From: Mycolicibacterium aurum
Lineage (GTDB): Bacteria > Actinomycetota > Actinomycetes > Mycobacteriales > Mycobacteriaceae
Length of the DNA stretch: 64,000 nucleotides
Assembly (NCBI GenBank): GCA_900078775.1
Contig: LT549889.1
Span: 3,410,001-3,474,000 of the forward strand
Reading direction: 5' to 3'
In this document: positions 1 to 9,367 of the stretch, piece after piece
Numbering within the stretch: position 1 is the stretch's first letter
How the letters are laid out: each line of letters begins with the position of its first letter
Position numbers and translations under genes: made by a program
The notes under the pieces: generated by a model
What the model saw: the letters and a program-made list of their open reading frames with translations, nothing else
Database searches by the model: none
Told to the model about the DNA's origin: nothing

Positions 1-104
1 CCCAGCCCGACGGTTCGCTGGTCGGCAGCTGGTACACCGACATCCTCAGCGGGCCGTGTCGCGGCAACGTGCTGATGCCGGCCGCGGCGTTCCCCGCGCC
101 CTGA
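1..104 (+). CDS. C-terminal end of an unidentified protein (5' end outside window)
   Basis: An open frame enters from the left edge and ends at a TGA at 102-104. The visible 33 residues include GSWYTDILSGPCRGNV and end in AAFPAP. The sequence is too short to assign a family. The single Cys and the hydrophobic, small-residue tail would suit a secreted or surface-associated mycobacterial protein, but this is inference. It is transcribed towards pruB, whose stop lies only 4 bp further on, so the two genes converge with no room for a terminator between them. Confidence 0.6.
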   Translation, partial: QPDGSLVGSWYTDILSGPCRGNVLMPAAAFPAP

Positions 105-108
105 GCAG

Positions 109-1062
109 TCAGTCCAGCAGGGCCCGCAGGAAGAAGGTCAGGTTCGCCGGGCGTTCGGCGAGCCGGCGCACGAAATAGCCGTACCACTGCGTTCCGAACG
201 GGACGTACACCCGCACCTGGTTTCCGTCGCCGGCCAGCCGCCGCTGCTCGTCGTCCCGGATGCCGTAGAGCATCTGGTACTCGAAATCGCCGACACCACG
301 GCCGAACTCGGCGGCCAGGCCGGGCACCGCGTCGATGATCGCCGGGTCGTGCGAGGCGACCATCGGGTAGCCCGAGCCACCCATCAGGGTGCGCAGGCAG
401 CGCAGGTAGGAATCGCTGACCTCGTCGGCGTCGCGGTATGCCACCGTCGCCGGTTCGTCGTAGGCCCCCTTACACAGCCGGATCCGGGCGCCCTCGGCGG
501 CGAAGTCCGCGCAGTCGGCGGCGGTGCGTTTCAGATATGCCTGCAGCACGGTGCCCAGCCACGGGTAGTCCACCCGTAGATCCCGCACGATCGACAGGGT
601 CGAGTCGGTGGTGGTGTGGTCCTCGGCGTCGACGGTCACCCACACCCCGGCCCGCTCGGCCCGCTCGGCGATGGCCCGCGCGTTCTCCAGGGCGATCTTC
701 TCCCCGTCCCGGGGCAGCGCCTGCCCGAGCGCGGACAGTTTGAGCGACACCTCCAACGGACGGACCACCGCCGCCGATTCGGTGCGGGTGGCCAACGCGT
801 CGAGCAGGCCGAAGTAGGCCTGCACGGTGGCTTCGGCCGCATCGGCGTCCACGACGTCCTCACCGAGGTAGTCGATGGACACCAGACGTTGGGTATCACG
901 CAGCTGTACAACCGAATTCATCGCATCGACGATGCTCTCCCCCGGCACGAAACGGTGCACCACCGCCCGGGTCAGCGGCAGCCGCTCGGCGGTGCGGCGC
1001 AGCCCGTCACGCCTGGCCGCGGCCAGGATCACCGGCCGCGCCACCTTCTGGAAGACACCCAT
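109..1062 (-). CDS. pruB: Proline dehydrogenase PruB
   Basis: Monofunctional FAD-dependent proline dehydrogenase (317 aa) that oxidises L-proline to pyrroline-5-carboxylate at the membrane, passing electrons to the quinone pool. PRODH signatures are visible: a Leu-rich LSALG segment near residue 110, DAED at about 145-148, QAYLKR near 174, RLCKGAY near 195-201, and the C-terminal EYQMLYGIR and WYGYFVRRLAERP blocks that form the proline and FAD pocket. Length is normal for the short actinobacterial form, which lacks the PutA fusion. It lies 4 bp downstream of pruA on the same strand, so the two catabolic steps are co-transcribed. The same pair with an opposing pruC occurs in M. tuberculosis (Rv1188/Rv1187/Rv1186c). 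Confidence 0.95.
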   Translation of the reverse strand: MGVFQKVARPVILAAARRDGLRRTAERLPLTRAVVHRFVPGESIVDAMNSVVQLRDTQRLVSIDYLGEDVVDADAAEATVQAYFGLLDALATRTESAAVVRPLEVSLKLSALGQALPRDGEKIALENARAIAERAERAGVWVTVDAEDHTTTDSTLSIVRDLRVDYPWLGTVLQAYLKRTAADCADFAAEGARIRLCKGAYDEPATVAYRDADEVSDSYLRCLRTLMGGSGYPMVASHDPAIIDAVPGLAAEFGRGVGDFEYQMLYGIRDDEQRRLAGDGNQVRVYVPFGTQWYGYFVRRLAERPANLTFFLRALLD

Positions 1063-1066
1063 CGCC

Positions 1067-2704
1067 TCAGGCCTCCATGTGCGGGTACTCGTGGCTGGTG
1101 GGCGGCACGAACGTCTCCTTGATGGAGCGGGCCGAGGTCCAGCGCAGCAGGTTCAGCAGTGATCCGGCCTTGTCGTTGGTACCCGAGGCGCGCGCACCAC
1201 CGAACGGCTGCTGCCCGACGACGGCGCCGGTCGGTTTGTCGTTGATGTAGAAGTTGCCCGCGGCATCGCGCAGCCGGTGCGCCGCGGTGGCCACCGCGGT
1301 CCGGTCGTCGGCGATGACGGCGCCGGTCAGCGCGTAGGCGGCGGTGCGGTCGACGACGCCGAGGATGTCGTCGAACTGGTCGTCGGGGTAGACGTGCACG
1401 GCCAGGATCGGACCGAAGTACTCGGTGCAGAACGCCTCATCGGTCGGATCGTCGGACAGCAGCACGGTGGGCCGGACGAAATAGCCTTCGCTGTCGTCGT
1501 ACTCACCGCCCACCGCGACCGTCACGCCCGCGGCCCCCTTGGCCCGCTCGATCGCCGCGACGTTCTTGGCGAAGGCCCGGTCGTCGATCAGGGCGCCACC
1601 ATAGTTGGTCAGGTCGGTGACGTCGCCGTAGCGCAGCCCCTCGGTGGCGGACAGGAAGTCATCCCCCATCCGCTGCCACACCGACCGCGGGACGTAGGCC
1701 CGGGAGGCGGCCGAACACTTCTGGCCCTGATAGTCGAAGGCGCCGCGGATCATGGCGGTGCGCAGCACATCCGGGCGGGCCGAGGAGTGCGCGAGGATGA
1801 AGTCCTTACCGCCGGTCTCGCCGACCAGCCGCGGATAGGTGCGGTACCGGTCGATGTTGTCCCCGACCTCGCGCCACAGGTGCTGGAAGGTACCGGTCGA
1901 CCCGGTGAAGTGGATGCCGGCCAGCCGCGGGTCGGCCAGGGCCACCTCCGAGACGGCGCGCCCGTCGCCGGTGAGCAGGTTGATCACCCCCGGCGGGAGC
2001 CCGGCCTCCTCCAGCAGGGCCATGGTGAGGTGGGCGGCGAAGGTCTGGGTGGGCGAGGGTTTCCACACCACGGTGTTACCCATCAGCGCCGGTGCGGTGG
2101 GCAGGTTCCCGGCGATGGCGGTGAAGTTGAACGGGGTGATGGCGTAGACGAAGCCCTCCAGCGGGCGGTAGTCGGTGCGGTTCCACACCCCCGGACCGCT
2201 GGCCGGCTGCTGGGCCAGGATCTGCCGGGCGAAGGCGACGTTGAACCGCCAGAAGTCGACGAGTTCGCAGGGCGCGTCGATCTCGGCCTGATAGGCGGTC
2301 TTGGACTGGCCCAGCATCGTGGCGGCGGCGATCTTCTCCCGCCACGGCCCCGCCAGCAGGTCGGCGGCCCGCAGGAACACCGCGGCCCGCTCGTCGAAGG
2401 GCAGTGCCGCCCAGTCGTTCTTGGCGCTGACGGCGGCCTCGATGGCGGCGGTGGCGTCGGCGTGCTCGGCGTTGGTCAGGGTGCCCAGCACCCGGTCGTG
2501 CCGGTGCGGCTGGACCACATCGATGCGGTCACCGCCACCCATCCGGCGTTTGCCCCCGATGACGTGGGGCAGATCGACAGCGTCGGCGGACAACGAGTCC
2601 AAGGCGTCGAGGAGTCGGGTACGTTCGGCCGAGCCGGGCCGGTAGTCGTGCACGGGCTCGTTGTGCGGCAGGGGCACCTGGGTGATTCCGGTGAGGGCGT
2701 CCAT
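1067..2704 (-). CDS. pruA: L-glutamate gamma-semialdehyde (pyrroline-5-carboxylate) dehydrogenase PruA
   Basis: NAD-dependent aldehyde dehydrogenase that converts glutamate semialdehyde, the open form of the PruB product, to glutamate. The 545-residue protein has the full ALDH layout: WKPSP cofactor lysine near 215, FTGS near 267, GETGGKD carrying the general-base Glu (about 296) and QGQKCSA carrying the catalytic Cys (about 330). The ATG at 2704 (MDALTG) is preferred because it matches the start I recall for the M. tuberculosis protein; a TTG two codons upstream (2710) is the alternative. No strong Shine-Dalgarno is visible, so the mRNA leader may be very short. First gene of the pruA-pruB operon, divergent from pruC. 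Confidence 0.96.
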   Translation of the reverse strand: MDALTGITQVPLPHNEPVHDYRPGSAERTRLLDALDSLSADAVDLPHVIGGKRRMGGGDRIDVVQPHRHDRVLGTLTNAEHADATAAIEAAVSAKNDWAALPFDERAAVFLRAADLLAGPWREKIAAATMLGQSKTAYQAEIDAPCELVDFWRFNVAFARQILAQQPASGPGVWNRTDYRPLEGFVYAITPFNFTAIAGNLPTAPALMGNTVVWKPSPTQTFAAHLTMALLEEAGLPPGVINLLTGDGRAVSEVALADPRLAGIHFTGSTGTFQHLWREVGDNIDRYRTYPRLVGETGGKDFILAHSSARPDVLRTAMIRGAFDYQGQKCSAASRAYVPRSVWQRMGDDFLSATEGLRYGDVTDLTNYGGALIDDRAFAKNVAAIERAKGAAGVTVAVGGEYDDSEGYFVRPTVLLSDDPTDEAFCTEYFGPILAVHVYPDDQFDDILGVVDRTAAYALTGAVIADDRTAVATAAHRLRDAAGNFYINDKPTGAVVGQQPFGGARASGTNDKAGSLLNLLRWTSARSIKETFVPPTSHEYPHMEA

Positions 2705-2710
2705 GTTCAA

Positions 2711-2788
2711 AAGGGTCCCTGGGACGGGACCGGTAAGGATTGGCCGATTTCACAGACCTACCAGACATCGTTAGTAGAGTTGGCCAAC
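2711..2788. promoter_or_regulatory. Divergent pruA/pruC control region
   Basis: This 78-bp gap separates the starts of pruA (minus) and pruC (plus) and must hold both promoters. TTGGCC occurs twice, at 2742-2747 and 2780-2785, the second as the self-complementary TTGGCCAA. PruC-type activators bind between the genes in this arrangement, so these boxes are reasonable but unproven contact sites. No clear -35/-10 pair stands out. Confidence 0.4.
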
Positions 2789-4357
2789 ATGGCGGGTGTG
2801 GGGCTGGGCCGGTTGCTGCTGGCATTGGACGCGACGATGGTGCGACTGGTCGAGGCACCGCGCGGCCTGGACCTCCCGGTTGCCTCGGCCGCCCTGATCG
2901 ACGCCGACGACGCCCGGCTCGGCCTGGCGGTCGGTGTCGGCGCGGCCGACATCTTCTTCCTGCTCGGCATCCCCGACCCCGATGCGCTGCACTGGCTCGG
3001 CGAACAGGTGCGCACCCGCGCACCGGCGGCGATCTTCGTCAAGGAACCCTCCGAGGCGGTGATCGCGCGGGCCACCGCCGCCGGTACCGCCGTCGTCGCG
3101 GTGGAACCGGTGGCCCGCTGGGAGCGGGTGTATCGGTTGGTCAACTACGTTCTCGAACACCACGGCGACCGCACCGACCCACTGCACGACCCGAGCACCG
3201 ACCTGTTCGGGCTGGCCCAGTCCATCGCCGACCGCACCCGCGGCATGGTGAGCATCGAGGACGCCCAGTCGCATGTGCTGGCGTACTCGGCGTCCAGTGA
3301 CGAGGCCGACGAACTGCGCCGGCTGTCCATCCTGGGCCGGGCCGGGCCGCCCGAATACCTGCAGTGGCTTTCCCAGTGGGGCGTTTTCGACGCATTGCGC
3401 GCCGGCCCGGAGGTGGTGCGGGTCGCCGCCCGCCCGGAACTCGGCCTGCGCCCGCGGCTGGCGGCCGGCATCCACCGCGCCGGCGGCGCCCGGCACACCC
3501 CCGGGTTCGCCGGCACCGTCTGGTTGCAGCGGGGCTCGGCGCCACTGGCCGAGGACGCCGAGGAGGTGCTGCGCGGCGGGGCGGTGCTGGCCGCGCGCAT
3601 CCTGGCCCGGTTGGCCGCCATCCCGTCGGCGCACGCCGCGCTGGTCGCCGAGATCCTCGGGCTGAGCGATTCGACCCGCGACGTCGCCGAGGTGGCCCGC
3701 GAGCTCGGGGTGTCCGCCGACGGCAAACCCACGGTCATCGGTTTCGCCGGCGACTACCCCGACCCCGCCCAGGTCGCCGACGTACTGGCATTGCGGGCCG
3801 GCGCCTTTCGGTCCGACGCCCAGGTGATCGCGCACGGTACCCGGGTGTACGTGCTGTTCGCGCATCCGGGCCGCGCATCGGTGCCGTCCTGGGTACGCGG
3901 GACGATCCCCTCCCTGCAGACCCAGCTCGGCGTCGACCTGCAGGCCGTGATCGCCACCGCCCCAGCCGGTTTGGCGGCCGCCGCGCAGGCCCGCGCGGAG
4001 GTCGACCGGGTGCTCGACAGTGCGGGCCGCCACCCGGGCGCGCTGGCGGCGGTGACCTCGCTGGACGAGGCCCGCACCACGGTGCTGCTCGACGAGATCG
4101 TCACCACCGTCGCCGCCGACGACCGGCTGATCGATCCGCGGGTGCGCACCCTGCGCGCCGAGGAACCGGTGCTGGCCCACACGCTGAGCGTCTTCCTGGA
4201 CCGGTTCGGCGATGTCGCGGCCACCGCCGAGGAACTGCACGTGCACCCCAACACGGTGCGCTACCGGATCCGCCGCATCGAGACGGTCCTGCAGACCTCG
4301 CTGAGCGATCCGGACGCGCGGCTGCTGCTGGCACTGAGCCTGCGTGCCACCGCCTGA
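2789..4357 (+). CDS. pruC: PruC, PucR-type transcriptional activator of proline catabolism
   Basis: 522-residue regulator of the PucR/CdaR class. The long N-terminal and central part would be the sensory/GGDEF-like module. The C-terminal 60 residues hold the PucR helix-turn-helix, visible as FGDVAATAEELHVHPNTV followed by RYRIRRIE near residues 470-498. The open frame runs far upstream into the antisense strand of pruA, but that part is not protein-like; the ATG at 2789 fits the gap between the divergent genes, with an in-frame TTG at 2780 as an alternative. In M. tuberculosis the homologue (Rv1186c) is reported as the proline-responsive activator of pruAB, and the divergent placement here supports the same role. 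Confidence 0.88.
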   Translation: MAGVGLGRLLLALDATMVRLVEAPRGLDLPVASAALIDADDARLGLAVGVGAADIFFLLGIPDPDALHWLGEQVRTRAPAAIFVKEPSEAVIARATAAGTAVVAVEPVARWERVYRLVNYVLEHHGDRTDPLHDPSTDLFGLAQSIADRTRGMVSIEDAQSHVLAYSASSDEADELRRLSILGRAGPPEYLQWLSQWGVFDALRAGPEVVRVAARPELGLRPRLAAGIHRAGGARHTPGFAGTVWLQRGSAPLAEDAEEVLRGGAVLAARILARLAAIPSAHAALVAEILGLSDSTRDVAEVARELGVSADGKPTVIGFAGDYPDPAQVADVLALRAGAFRSDAQVIAHGTRVYVLFAHPGRASVPSWVRGTIPSLQTQLGVDLQAVIATAPAGLAAAAQARAEVDRVLDSAGRHPGALAAVTSLDEARTTVLLDEIVTTVAADDRLIDPRVRTLRAEEPVLAHTLSVFLDRFGDVAATAEELHVHPNTVRYRIRRIETVLQTSLSDPDARLLLALSLRATA

Positions 4358-4442
4358 ACCGCCGGGGTCCACCATTCGGTTGACCCCGGATTCGACCGAG
4401 CAGTCGTCGCGGCCGGACCCCGTCGGGCCGCACCATCGAAGC

Positions 4443-5906
4443 ATGACCGCGAACCCCGTCACCGCAGCACCGCTGAGGCCGTCGGCCAACCCGTTCCTGG
4501 CCGGCAACTACGCGCCGGTGTCCGAGGAGCTCACCGTCACCGACCTGGACGTCACCGGGACCATCCCCGACCATCTCGACGGCCGCTATCTGCGCGTCGG
4601 CCCCAACCCACTCGACGATCCGGACCCGGCCAAGCACCACTGGTTCCTCGGCGACGGGATGGCACACGGCCTGCGACTGGCCGACGGCACCGCGCACTGG
4701 TACCGCAACCGCTGGGTGCGCTCGGCACTGGTGGCCCGGGCGCTGGGCGAGACCTGGAAGCCCGGCGCCCGCGGCGCCGGACTCGATTTCGCCGGCAACA
4801 CCAACATCATCGGGCACGCCGGGCGCACCCTGGTGCTCACCGAGGCCGGCGCACGGCCCTACGAACTGACCGAGGAACTCGACACCGTGGGCGGCTCGGA
4901 CTTCTGCGGCACCCTGGTCGACGGGTACAGCGCGCACCCCAAGCACGATCCGGACACCGGTGAGCTGCACGCGGTGTCCTATCACCCCATGCGCGGCAAC
5001 AAGGTTCGCTACACCGTCACCGGCGTCGACGGCCGGGTCCGCCGGACCGTCGACATCGAGCTCGCCGAGCAGACCATGATGCACGACTTCTCCCTGACCG
5101 AGCACTACGTCGTGCTCTACGACATGCCGGTGGTACTGGACTTCGGTGGCGGCCCCATCGGGCGGGCCGTGAGCCGTTTCGTGGCAACGCATTCCGCACC
5201 CGATGCGGTGGTGCGCGCGGTGATGCGCGGATCGGAGCGCACCCGCGGTGGCATCAACGGCATGCCGTACCGGTGGGCGCCGGAGAAGCCGGCCCGGATC
5301 GGGGTGCTGCCCCGCGACGGGCGCAGCGGGGACATCCGCTGGTTCGAGGTCCCGCAGTGCTACGTGTTCCATCCGCTCAACGCCTACGAGGACGGGGCCG
5401 GGCTGGTGCTCGACGTCGTCACCCACCCGTCGGTGTTCGCCGTCGGCCCCAAGCTGTTCGAGCCCCCGGCACTGGACCGCTGGGCCGTCGACCTGACCAG
5501 CGGGCAGGTCTCGTCCACCCGCCTGGACGACGACCCGCAGGAGTTCCCCCGGGTCGACGAGCGCCGGGTGGGCAAACCGCACCGCTACGGCTACGCCGTC
5601 GGCAGCGTGATGACCGCGGACAGTTCCACCCCGCGCACCCTGTTGCGCCACGACCTGCACACCGGGCAGACCCGGCGCATCACCTTCGGTGACGACGGCG
5701 AGCCCGGCGAGTTCGTCTTCGCCCCCGCCTCGGCCGACGCCGCCGAGGACGAGGGTGTGGTGATGGGGTTCGTCTACCGCCGCAGCACCGACCGCAGCGA
5801 TCTGGTGTTACTCGACGCCCAGACCCTGGAGACGACGGCCGTGGTGCACCTGCCGTGCCGGGTGCCGCACGGCTTTCACGGCAACTGGGTTCCGCGTACC
5901 GGTTAG
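4443..5906 (+). CDS. Carotenoid oxygenase (RPE65/CCD family)
   Basis: 487-residue non-haem iron oxygenase of the carotenoid/retinal/stilbene cleavage family. The four iron-binding histidines are all present in the expected order: H165 in SAHPKHDP, H214 in MMHDFSLTEHYVV, H310 in YVFHPLNAYEDG and H479 near the end in VPHGFHGNW. The N-terminal NPFLAGNYAPV and GRYLRVGPNP blocks are also typical. M. tuberculosis has two such enzymes (Rv0654, Rv0913c) acting on carotenoids or lignin-like stilbenes, so the substrate cannot be fixed from sequence. The ATG at 4443 is preferred over an in-frame GTG at 4344 that would overlap pruC. It stands alone between pruC and a two-component system. Confidence 0.92.
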   Translation: MTANPVTAAPLRPSANPFLAGNYAPVSEELTVTDLDVTGTIPDHLDGRYLRVGPNPLDDPDPAKHHWFLGDGMAHGLRLADGTAHWYRNRWVRSALVARALGETWKPGARGAGLDFAGNTNIIGHAGRTLVLTEAGARPYELTEELDTVGGSDFCGTLVDGYSAHPKHDPDTGELHAVSYHPMRGNKVRYTVTGVDGRVRRTVDIELAEQTMMHDFSLTEHYVVLYDMPVVLDFGGGPIGRAVSRFVATHSAPDAVVRAVMRGSERTRGGINGMPYRWAPEKPARIGVLPRDGRSGDIRWFEVPQCYVFHPLNAYEDGAGLVLDVVTHPSVFAVGPKLFEPPALDRWAVDLTSGQVSSTRLDDDPQEFPRVDERRVGKPHRYGYAVGSVMTADSSTPRTLLRHDLHTGQTRRITFGDDGEPGEFVFAPASADAAEDEGVVMGFVYRRSTDRSDLVLLDAQTLETTAVVHLPCRVPHGFHGNWVPRTG

Positions 5907-5915
5907 CATCGGCCG

Positions 5916-7085
5916 ATGGACGGCGGCGCACCCGAGCACCCGACCTGGCACTGGTTGTGGGATCTCTACATCGGCGCCATGTGCGGCGTCGCGATCGGCG
6001 GTGTGCTGCTGCTCGACGAGTCGGTGCCGGGCCGGTCCCCGGCCGGTGCGGTGGCCGCGCTGGCCGCGATGTGGGTGTGGCTGACGGTCATCGGCCGGCG
6101 GGTGCCGCGGCTGGGCGCGCTGGGCCGGCGCCCGGTGGCCTACGTTCTGGTGGCCGTTGCGCTGTGGTGTGTGGCGATGTGGTGCGCCCCGGCGTCGGTG
6201 GCCGCCATACCGGCGATGTTCCCGGCGGTGTTCTCCACGCTGCCGCTGGGTACCGCGATCGGCGCGGCGGTGGCCATCGCGGTGTTGCCGCTGGGTCTGG
6301 TGCTCGCGGAGTCGGGCCCGTCGTCGAGGTATCTCACCGTCGCCCTGGCGGTCGCGCTGATGGGCCTGGTGACCGGGCCGATCCTGGGCATCTTCATCGT
6401 CACCTCGGTGCGCCAGCGGATGGCGCTGACCCGGCTGGTCAACGAGCTTCGCGACAGCCGAGCCGAAACATCGAGACTGTCAAGGGAAGCCGGGGTGGCC
6501 GCCGAACGGGAGCGGCTGGCCCGGGAGATCCACGACACCCTGGCACAGGGCTTCACCAGCATCGTGGCGCTTGCCCAGGCGATCGAGGCCGAGCTGGGTG
6601 GTGATCCCGCGGCGGCCGCCCGGCATCTGGCGCTCATCGAGTCCACCGCCCGGGAGAACCTCACCGAGGCGCGGACCATGGTCACCCGGTTGACCCCGAC
6701 GGCCCTGGACGGGGCGACGCTGCCCGCCGCGATCCGCAGGCTGTGCACCGCCTTCCAGGCCGAGACCGGGATCGCGGTGCGGGACAAGATCGCCGAGGGC
6801 ACCCCGTCGGTGGGAATGGCCGTCGATGTGGTGCTGCTGCGCGCCGCGCAGGAGGCGCTGGCCAACATCCGGCAGCATTCCGGGGCCGACTCGGTGACCG
6901 TCACCCTCGATGGTGACGCCCGCGGGGTGCGGCTGACGTTGTCCGACAACGGGATCGGCCTGAGCCAGCCGCATGCCGACGGATTCGGGCTGCGCGGCAT
7001 GCGTTCCCGGGTGGCCCAGGTCGGCGGGTCGGTCACGCTGTCCGGGGATCGCGGCGTGCGGCTGGACATCGAGGTGCCGGCGTGA
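5916..7085 (+). CDS. NarL-type sensor histidine kinase (HisKA_3)
   Basis: 389-residue membrane sensor kinase. The first 165 residues contain about five hydrophobic helices without a recognisable extracellular sensor loop. A short coiled linker leads to the HisKA_3 dimerisation box AREIHDTLAQGF with the phospho-accepting His at about 206. The GHKL ATPase has DNGIGL and the glycine-rich FGLRGMRSRV near the C-terminus. The signal is unknown; lack of a sensor loop suggests a membrane or envelope cue. The gene starts 9 bp after the carotenoid oxygenase and overlaps the response-regulator start by 4 bp (GTGA), so kinase and regulator are translationally coupled. Confidence 0.9.
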   Translation: MDGGAPEHPTWHWLWDLYIGAMCGVAIGGVLLLDESVPGRSPAGAVAALAAMWVWLTVIGRRVPRLGALGRRPVAYVLVAVALWCVAMWCAPASVAAIPAMFPAVFSTLPLGTAIGAAVAIAVLPLGLVLAESGPSSRYLTVALAVALMGLVTGPILGIFIVTSVRQRMALTRLVNELRDSRAETSRLSREAGVAAERERLAREIHDTLAQGFTSIVALAQAIEAELGGDPAAAARHLALIESTARENLTEARTMVTRLTPTALDGATLPAAIRRLCTAFQAETGIAVRDKIAEGTPSVGMAVDVVLLRAAQEALANIRQHSGADSVTVTLDGDARGVRLTLSDNGIGLSQPHADGFGLRGMRSRVAQVGGSVTLSGDRGVRLDIEVPA

Positions 7086-7720
7086 CCGGCGTGGGCGGGC
7101 GCTGCACCGTGCTGCTGGTCGACGATCACCCCGTGGTGCGGGAAGGATTGCGTGGCATGATCGACGCCGAGGACGATCTGACCGTCGTCGGTGAGGCGGC
7201 CTCGGGCGCCGAGGCGCAGACCATGGCGGCCGCGCTGCGCCCGGACGTCATCCTGATGGACCTGCGGATGCCCGACGGTGACGGCGTCAGCACCACCGAG
7301 CGCATCCTGGCCGAGCTGCCCCAGACCCGGATCGTGGTGGTCACCACCTACGAGTCGGACGCCGACATCCTGCGCGCGGTGGAGGCGGGCGCGGCGGGCT
7401 ACCTGCTCAAGGACGCCTCGCGCGGCGAGCTGGCCGCCGCGGTGCGCGACGCGGCGGCCGGTAAGACGGTGCTGGCCCCGTCGGTGGCGGGCCGGCTGCT
7501 GGGTCTGATGCGCGAACCCGCCCCGGCCGCGCTGACCGCCCGGGAGATCGAGGTGCTGACGCTGGTGGCCCGCGGCCAGACCAACGCCGATATCGGGCGG
7601 ACGCTGCACATCAGCGAGGCGACGGTGAAGACACATCTGCTACGGACGTTCGCGAAGCTGGAGGTGTCCGACCGCACGGCGGCGGTCACCACCGCGATGG
7701 CACTCGGGTTACTGCGATAG
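7082..7720 (+). CDS. NarL/LuxR-family response regulator
   Basis: 212-residue DNA-binding response regulator paired with the kinase just upstream. The receiver domain shows the acidic pocket (VDDHP near 14-17), the phospho-accepting Asp in ILMD (about 60) and the conserved Lys in GYLLKD. The LuxR-type helix-turn-helix occupies roughly residues 150-205, with LTAREIEVLTLVARG and SEATVKTHL visible. The GTG start overlaps the kinase stop by 4 bp. The oxygenase-kinase-regulator order and tight spacing make the carotenoid oxygenase a plausible member of the regulon, but no operator repeat was found. Confidence 0.92.
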   Translation: MTGVGGRCTVLLVDDHPVVREGLRGMIDAEDDLTVVGEAASGAEAQTMAAALRPDVILMDLRMPDGDGVSTTERILAELPQTRIVVVTTYESDADILRAVEAGAAGYLLKDASRGELAAAVRDAAAGKTVLAPSVAGRLLGLMREPAPAALTAREIEVLTLVARGQTNADIGRTLHISEATVKTHLLRTFAKLEVSDRTAAVTTAMALGLLR

Positions 7721-7736
7721 CCGCTGGGCAGCGGCG

Positions 7737-8834
7737 TCAGCCCAATCGCTGCACCGCAGCGGCGATACGTTCGTCGGTGGCGGTCAGGGCGACCCGCACA
7801 TGCCGGGTGCCGGCCGGCCCGTAGAACTCACCGGGGGCCACCAGGATTCCGCGTTCGGCCAGCCAGGCCAGGGTGTCGCGGCAGGGTTCGCCGCGGGTGG
7901 CCCACAGGTACAGCCCGGCCTCGGAGTGATCGATGGTGAAGCCGGCGGCCTGCAGGGCGGGCAGCAGGATCGCGCGGCGGCGGGCGTAGCGCTCGCGTTG
8001 CACCGCGACGTGCTCGTCATCCTCGAGGCCGGCGACCATGGCCGCCTGCACCGGGCCGGGCACCATCATCCCGGCGTGCTTGCGCACTGCGAGCAGTTCG
8101 GCCACCACCGCCGGGTCGCCCGCCACGAAACCGGCCCGGTAACCGGCCAGCGAGGAGGTCTTGGACAGCGAGTGGATGGCCAGCAGACCGGTGTGGTCGC
8201 CGTCGCAGACCGACGGGTGCAGCACCGACAGCGGCTCGGCGTCCCAGGCCAGCCCGAGGTAGCACTCGTCGGAGGCGATCAGCACGCCGCGTTCGCGGGC
8301 CCAGCCGACCACCTTGCGCAGGTGCTCGAGGCCGAGCACCTTGCCGGTCGGGTTGCTCGGTGAGTTGAGGTAGATCAGCGCGGGCTTCTGCGGACCGATC
8401 TGGGTCAGCGAATCCGCGGCCAGCACCTGTGCCCCGGCCAGCCGGGCGCCGACATCGTAGGTCGGGTAGGCCAGTTCCGGGATCACCACGGTGTCCCCGG
8501 CGCCCAGGTTGAGCAGGGTGGGCAACCAGGCGATGAGTTCCTTGGTGCCGATCACCGGCAGCACCGCGGACGGTGCCAGATCGGTGATACCGAACCGGCG
8601 GGCCAGCCCGGCGTGGATCGCGGCGCGCAGTTCCGGAGTGCCCGCGGTGGTGGGGTAGCCCGGGGTGGCGCCGGCAGCGGCCAGCGCCTCCCGGATCACC
8701 GGAGCGACATCATCGACCGGCGTACCGACCGACAGGTCGACGATGCCGTCCGGATGGGCACGTGCGGTTGCAGTGACGTCTGCCAGGGTGTCCCACGGGA
8801 ACACCGGCAGCGATGCAGACTTGAGCGAGCTCAC
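7737..8834 (-). CDS. dapC: N-succinyldiaminopimelate aminotransferase DapC
   Basis: 365-residue class I/II PLP aminotransferase that makes N-succinyl-LL-diaminopimelate in the lysine/peptidoglycan pathway. Fold-type I residues are visible: NSPSNPTGK, the Asp of ASDECYLGL (about 189) that contacts the pyridine nitrogen, and the Schiff-base Lys in [13 protein letters not shown] (about 225). Its GTG start overlaps the ferredoxin stop by 4 bp (GTGA at 8831-8834). The fdxC-dapC pairing is the same as Rv1177/Rv1178 in M. tuberculosis, where this protein is assigned as DapC. Confidence 0.93.
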   Translation of the reverse strand: MSSLKSASLPVFPWDTLADVTATARAHPDGIVDLSVGTPVDDVAPVIREALAAAGATPGYPTTAGTPELRAAIHAGLARRFGITDLAPSAVLPVIGTKELIAWLPTLLNLGAGDTVVIPELAYPTYDVGARLAGAQVLAADSLTQIGPQKPALIYLNSPSNPTGKVLGLEHLRKVVGWARERGVLIASDECYLGLAWDAEPLSVLHPSVCDGDHTGLLAIHSLSKTSSLAGYRAGFVAGDPAVVAELLAVRKHAGMMVPGPVQAAMVAGLEDDEHVAVQRERYARRRAILLPALQAAGFTIDHSEAGLYLWATRGEPCRDTLAWLAERGILVAPGEFYGPAGTRHVRVALTATDERIAAAVQRLG

Positions 8835-9151
8835 TCGCCCTTGGGCTCGAGATCCTTGATGGCCTGCGGATCATTGTCGGTCTGGCCGACCTTCGACGCG
8901 CCGCCGGGCGAACCCAGTTCGTTGAAGAAGTCCGCGTTGCTCTGGGTGTAGCTGCTCCACTGGTCCGGCACATCGTCTTCGTAGTAGATGGCCTCGACCG
9001 GGCACACCGGCTCGCAGGCACCACAGTCGACGCACTCGTCCGGGTGGATGTACAGCATCCGGCCACCCTCGTAGATGCAATCGACCGGGCACTCTTCGAT
9101 ACATGCCTTGTCTTTGACGTCGACGCAGGGTTCGGCAATGACGTACGTCAC
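8831..9151 (-). CDS. fdxC: 7Fe-8S ferredoxin FdxC
   Basis: 106-residue soluble ferredoxin, very close to mycobacterial FdxC. Cys at about 9, 17, 21 and 25 ([18 protein letters not shown]) and the [12 protein letters not shown] block (40-50) bind one 3Fe-4S and one 4Fe-4S cluster. The acidic, disordered tail after residue 60 is typical. The GTG at 9151 is chosen because AGGAGAG lies 5-8 bases upstream and the resulting N-terminus [11 protein letters not shown] is the family start; the frame continues further upstream without coding character. It leads a two-gene transcript with dapC, although its electron partners (such as F420- or P450-linked enzymes) are probably unlinked. Confidence 0.94.
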   Translation of the reverse strand: MTYVIAEPCVDVKDKACIEECPVDCIYEGGRMLYIHPDECVDCGACEPVCPVEAIYYEDDVPDQWSSYTQSNADFFNELGSPGGASKVGQTDNDPQAIKDLEPKGE

Positions 9152-9367
9152 TGGTGTCTCTCCTGTCCAGGGGGCTGCTGGTCGGGTTTCGTGCTGCTCG
9201 GGACGCCTGACGGACATCCGTTACGGCCAGTATGAATGGCGCGGAAACGGAAGCCTGTCTAAGTGTGCCCTAACTTCGCACGCCGCCGGATCCGACGGCG
9301 CCGTGTGGTTACTGATACTAAACGTCGCAGATACATCTCGCCTAGTAGCGCACCGCCCGTGTCGGTG

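Noticed and set aside
1277..2788. Upstream extension of pruC through the antisense of pruA
   Set aside because: The extra 500 residues are Gly/Val/Asp/Arg-rich antisense translation; the divergent arrangement and family length place the start at 2789.
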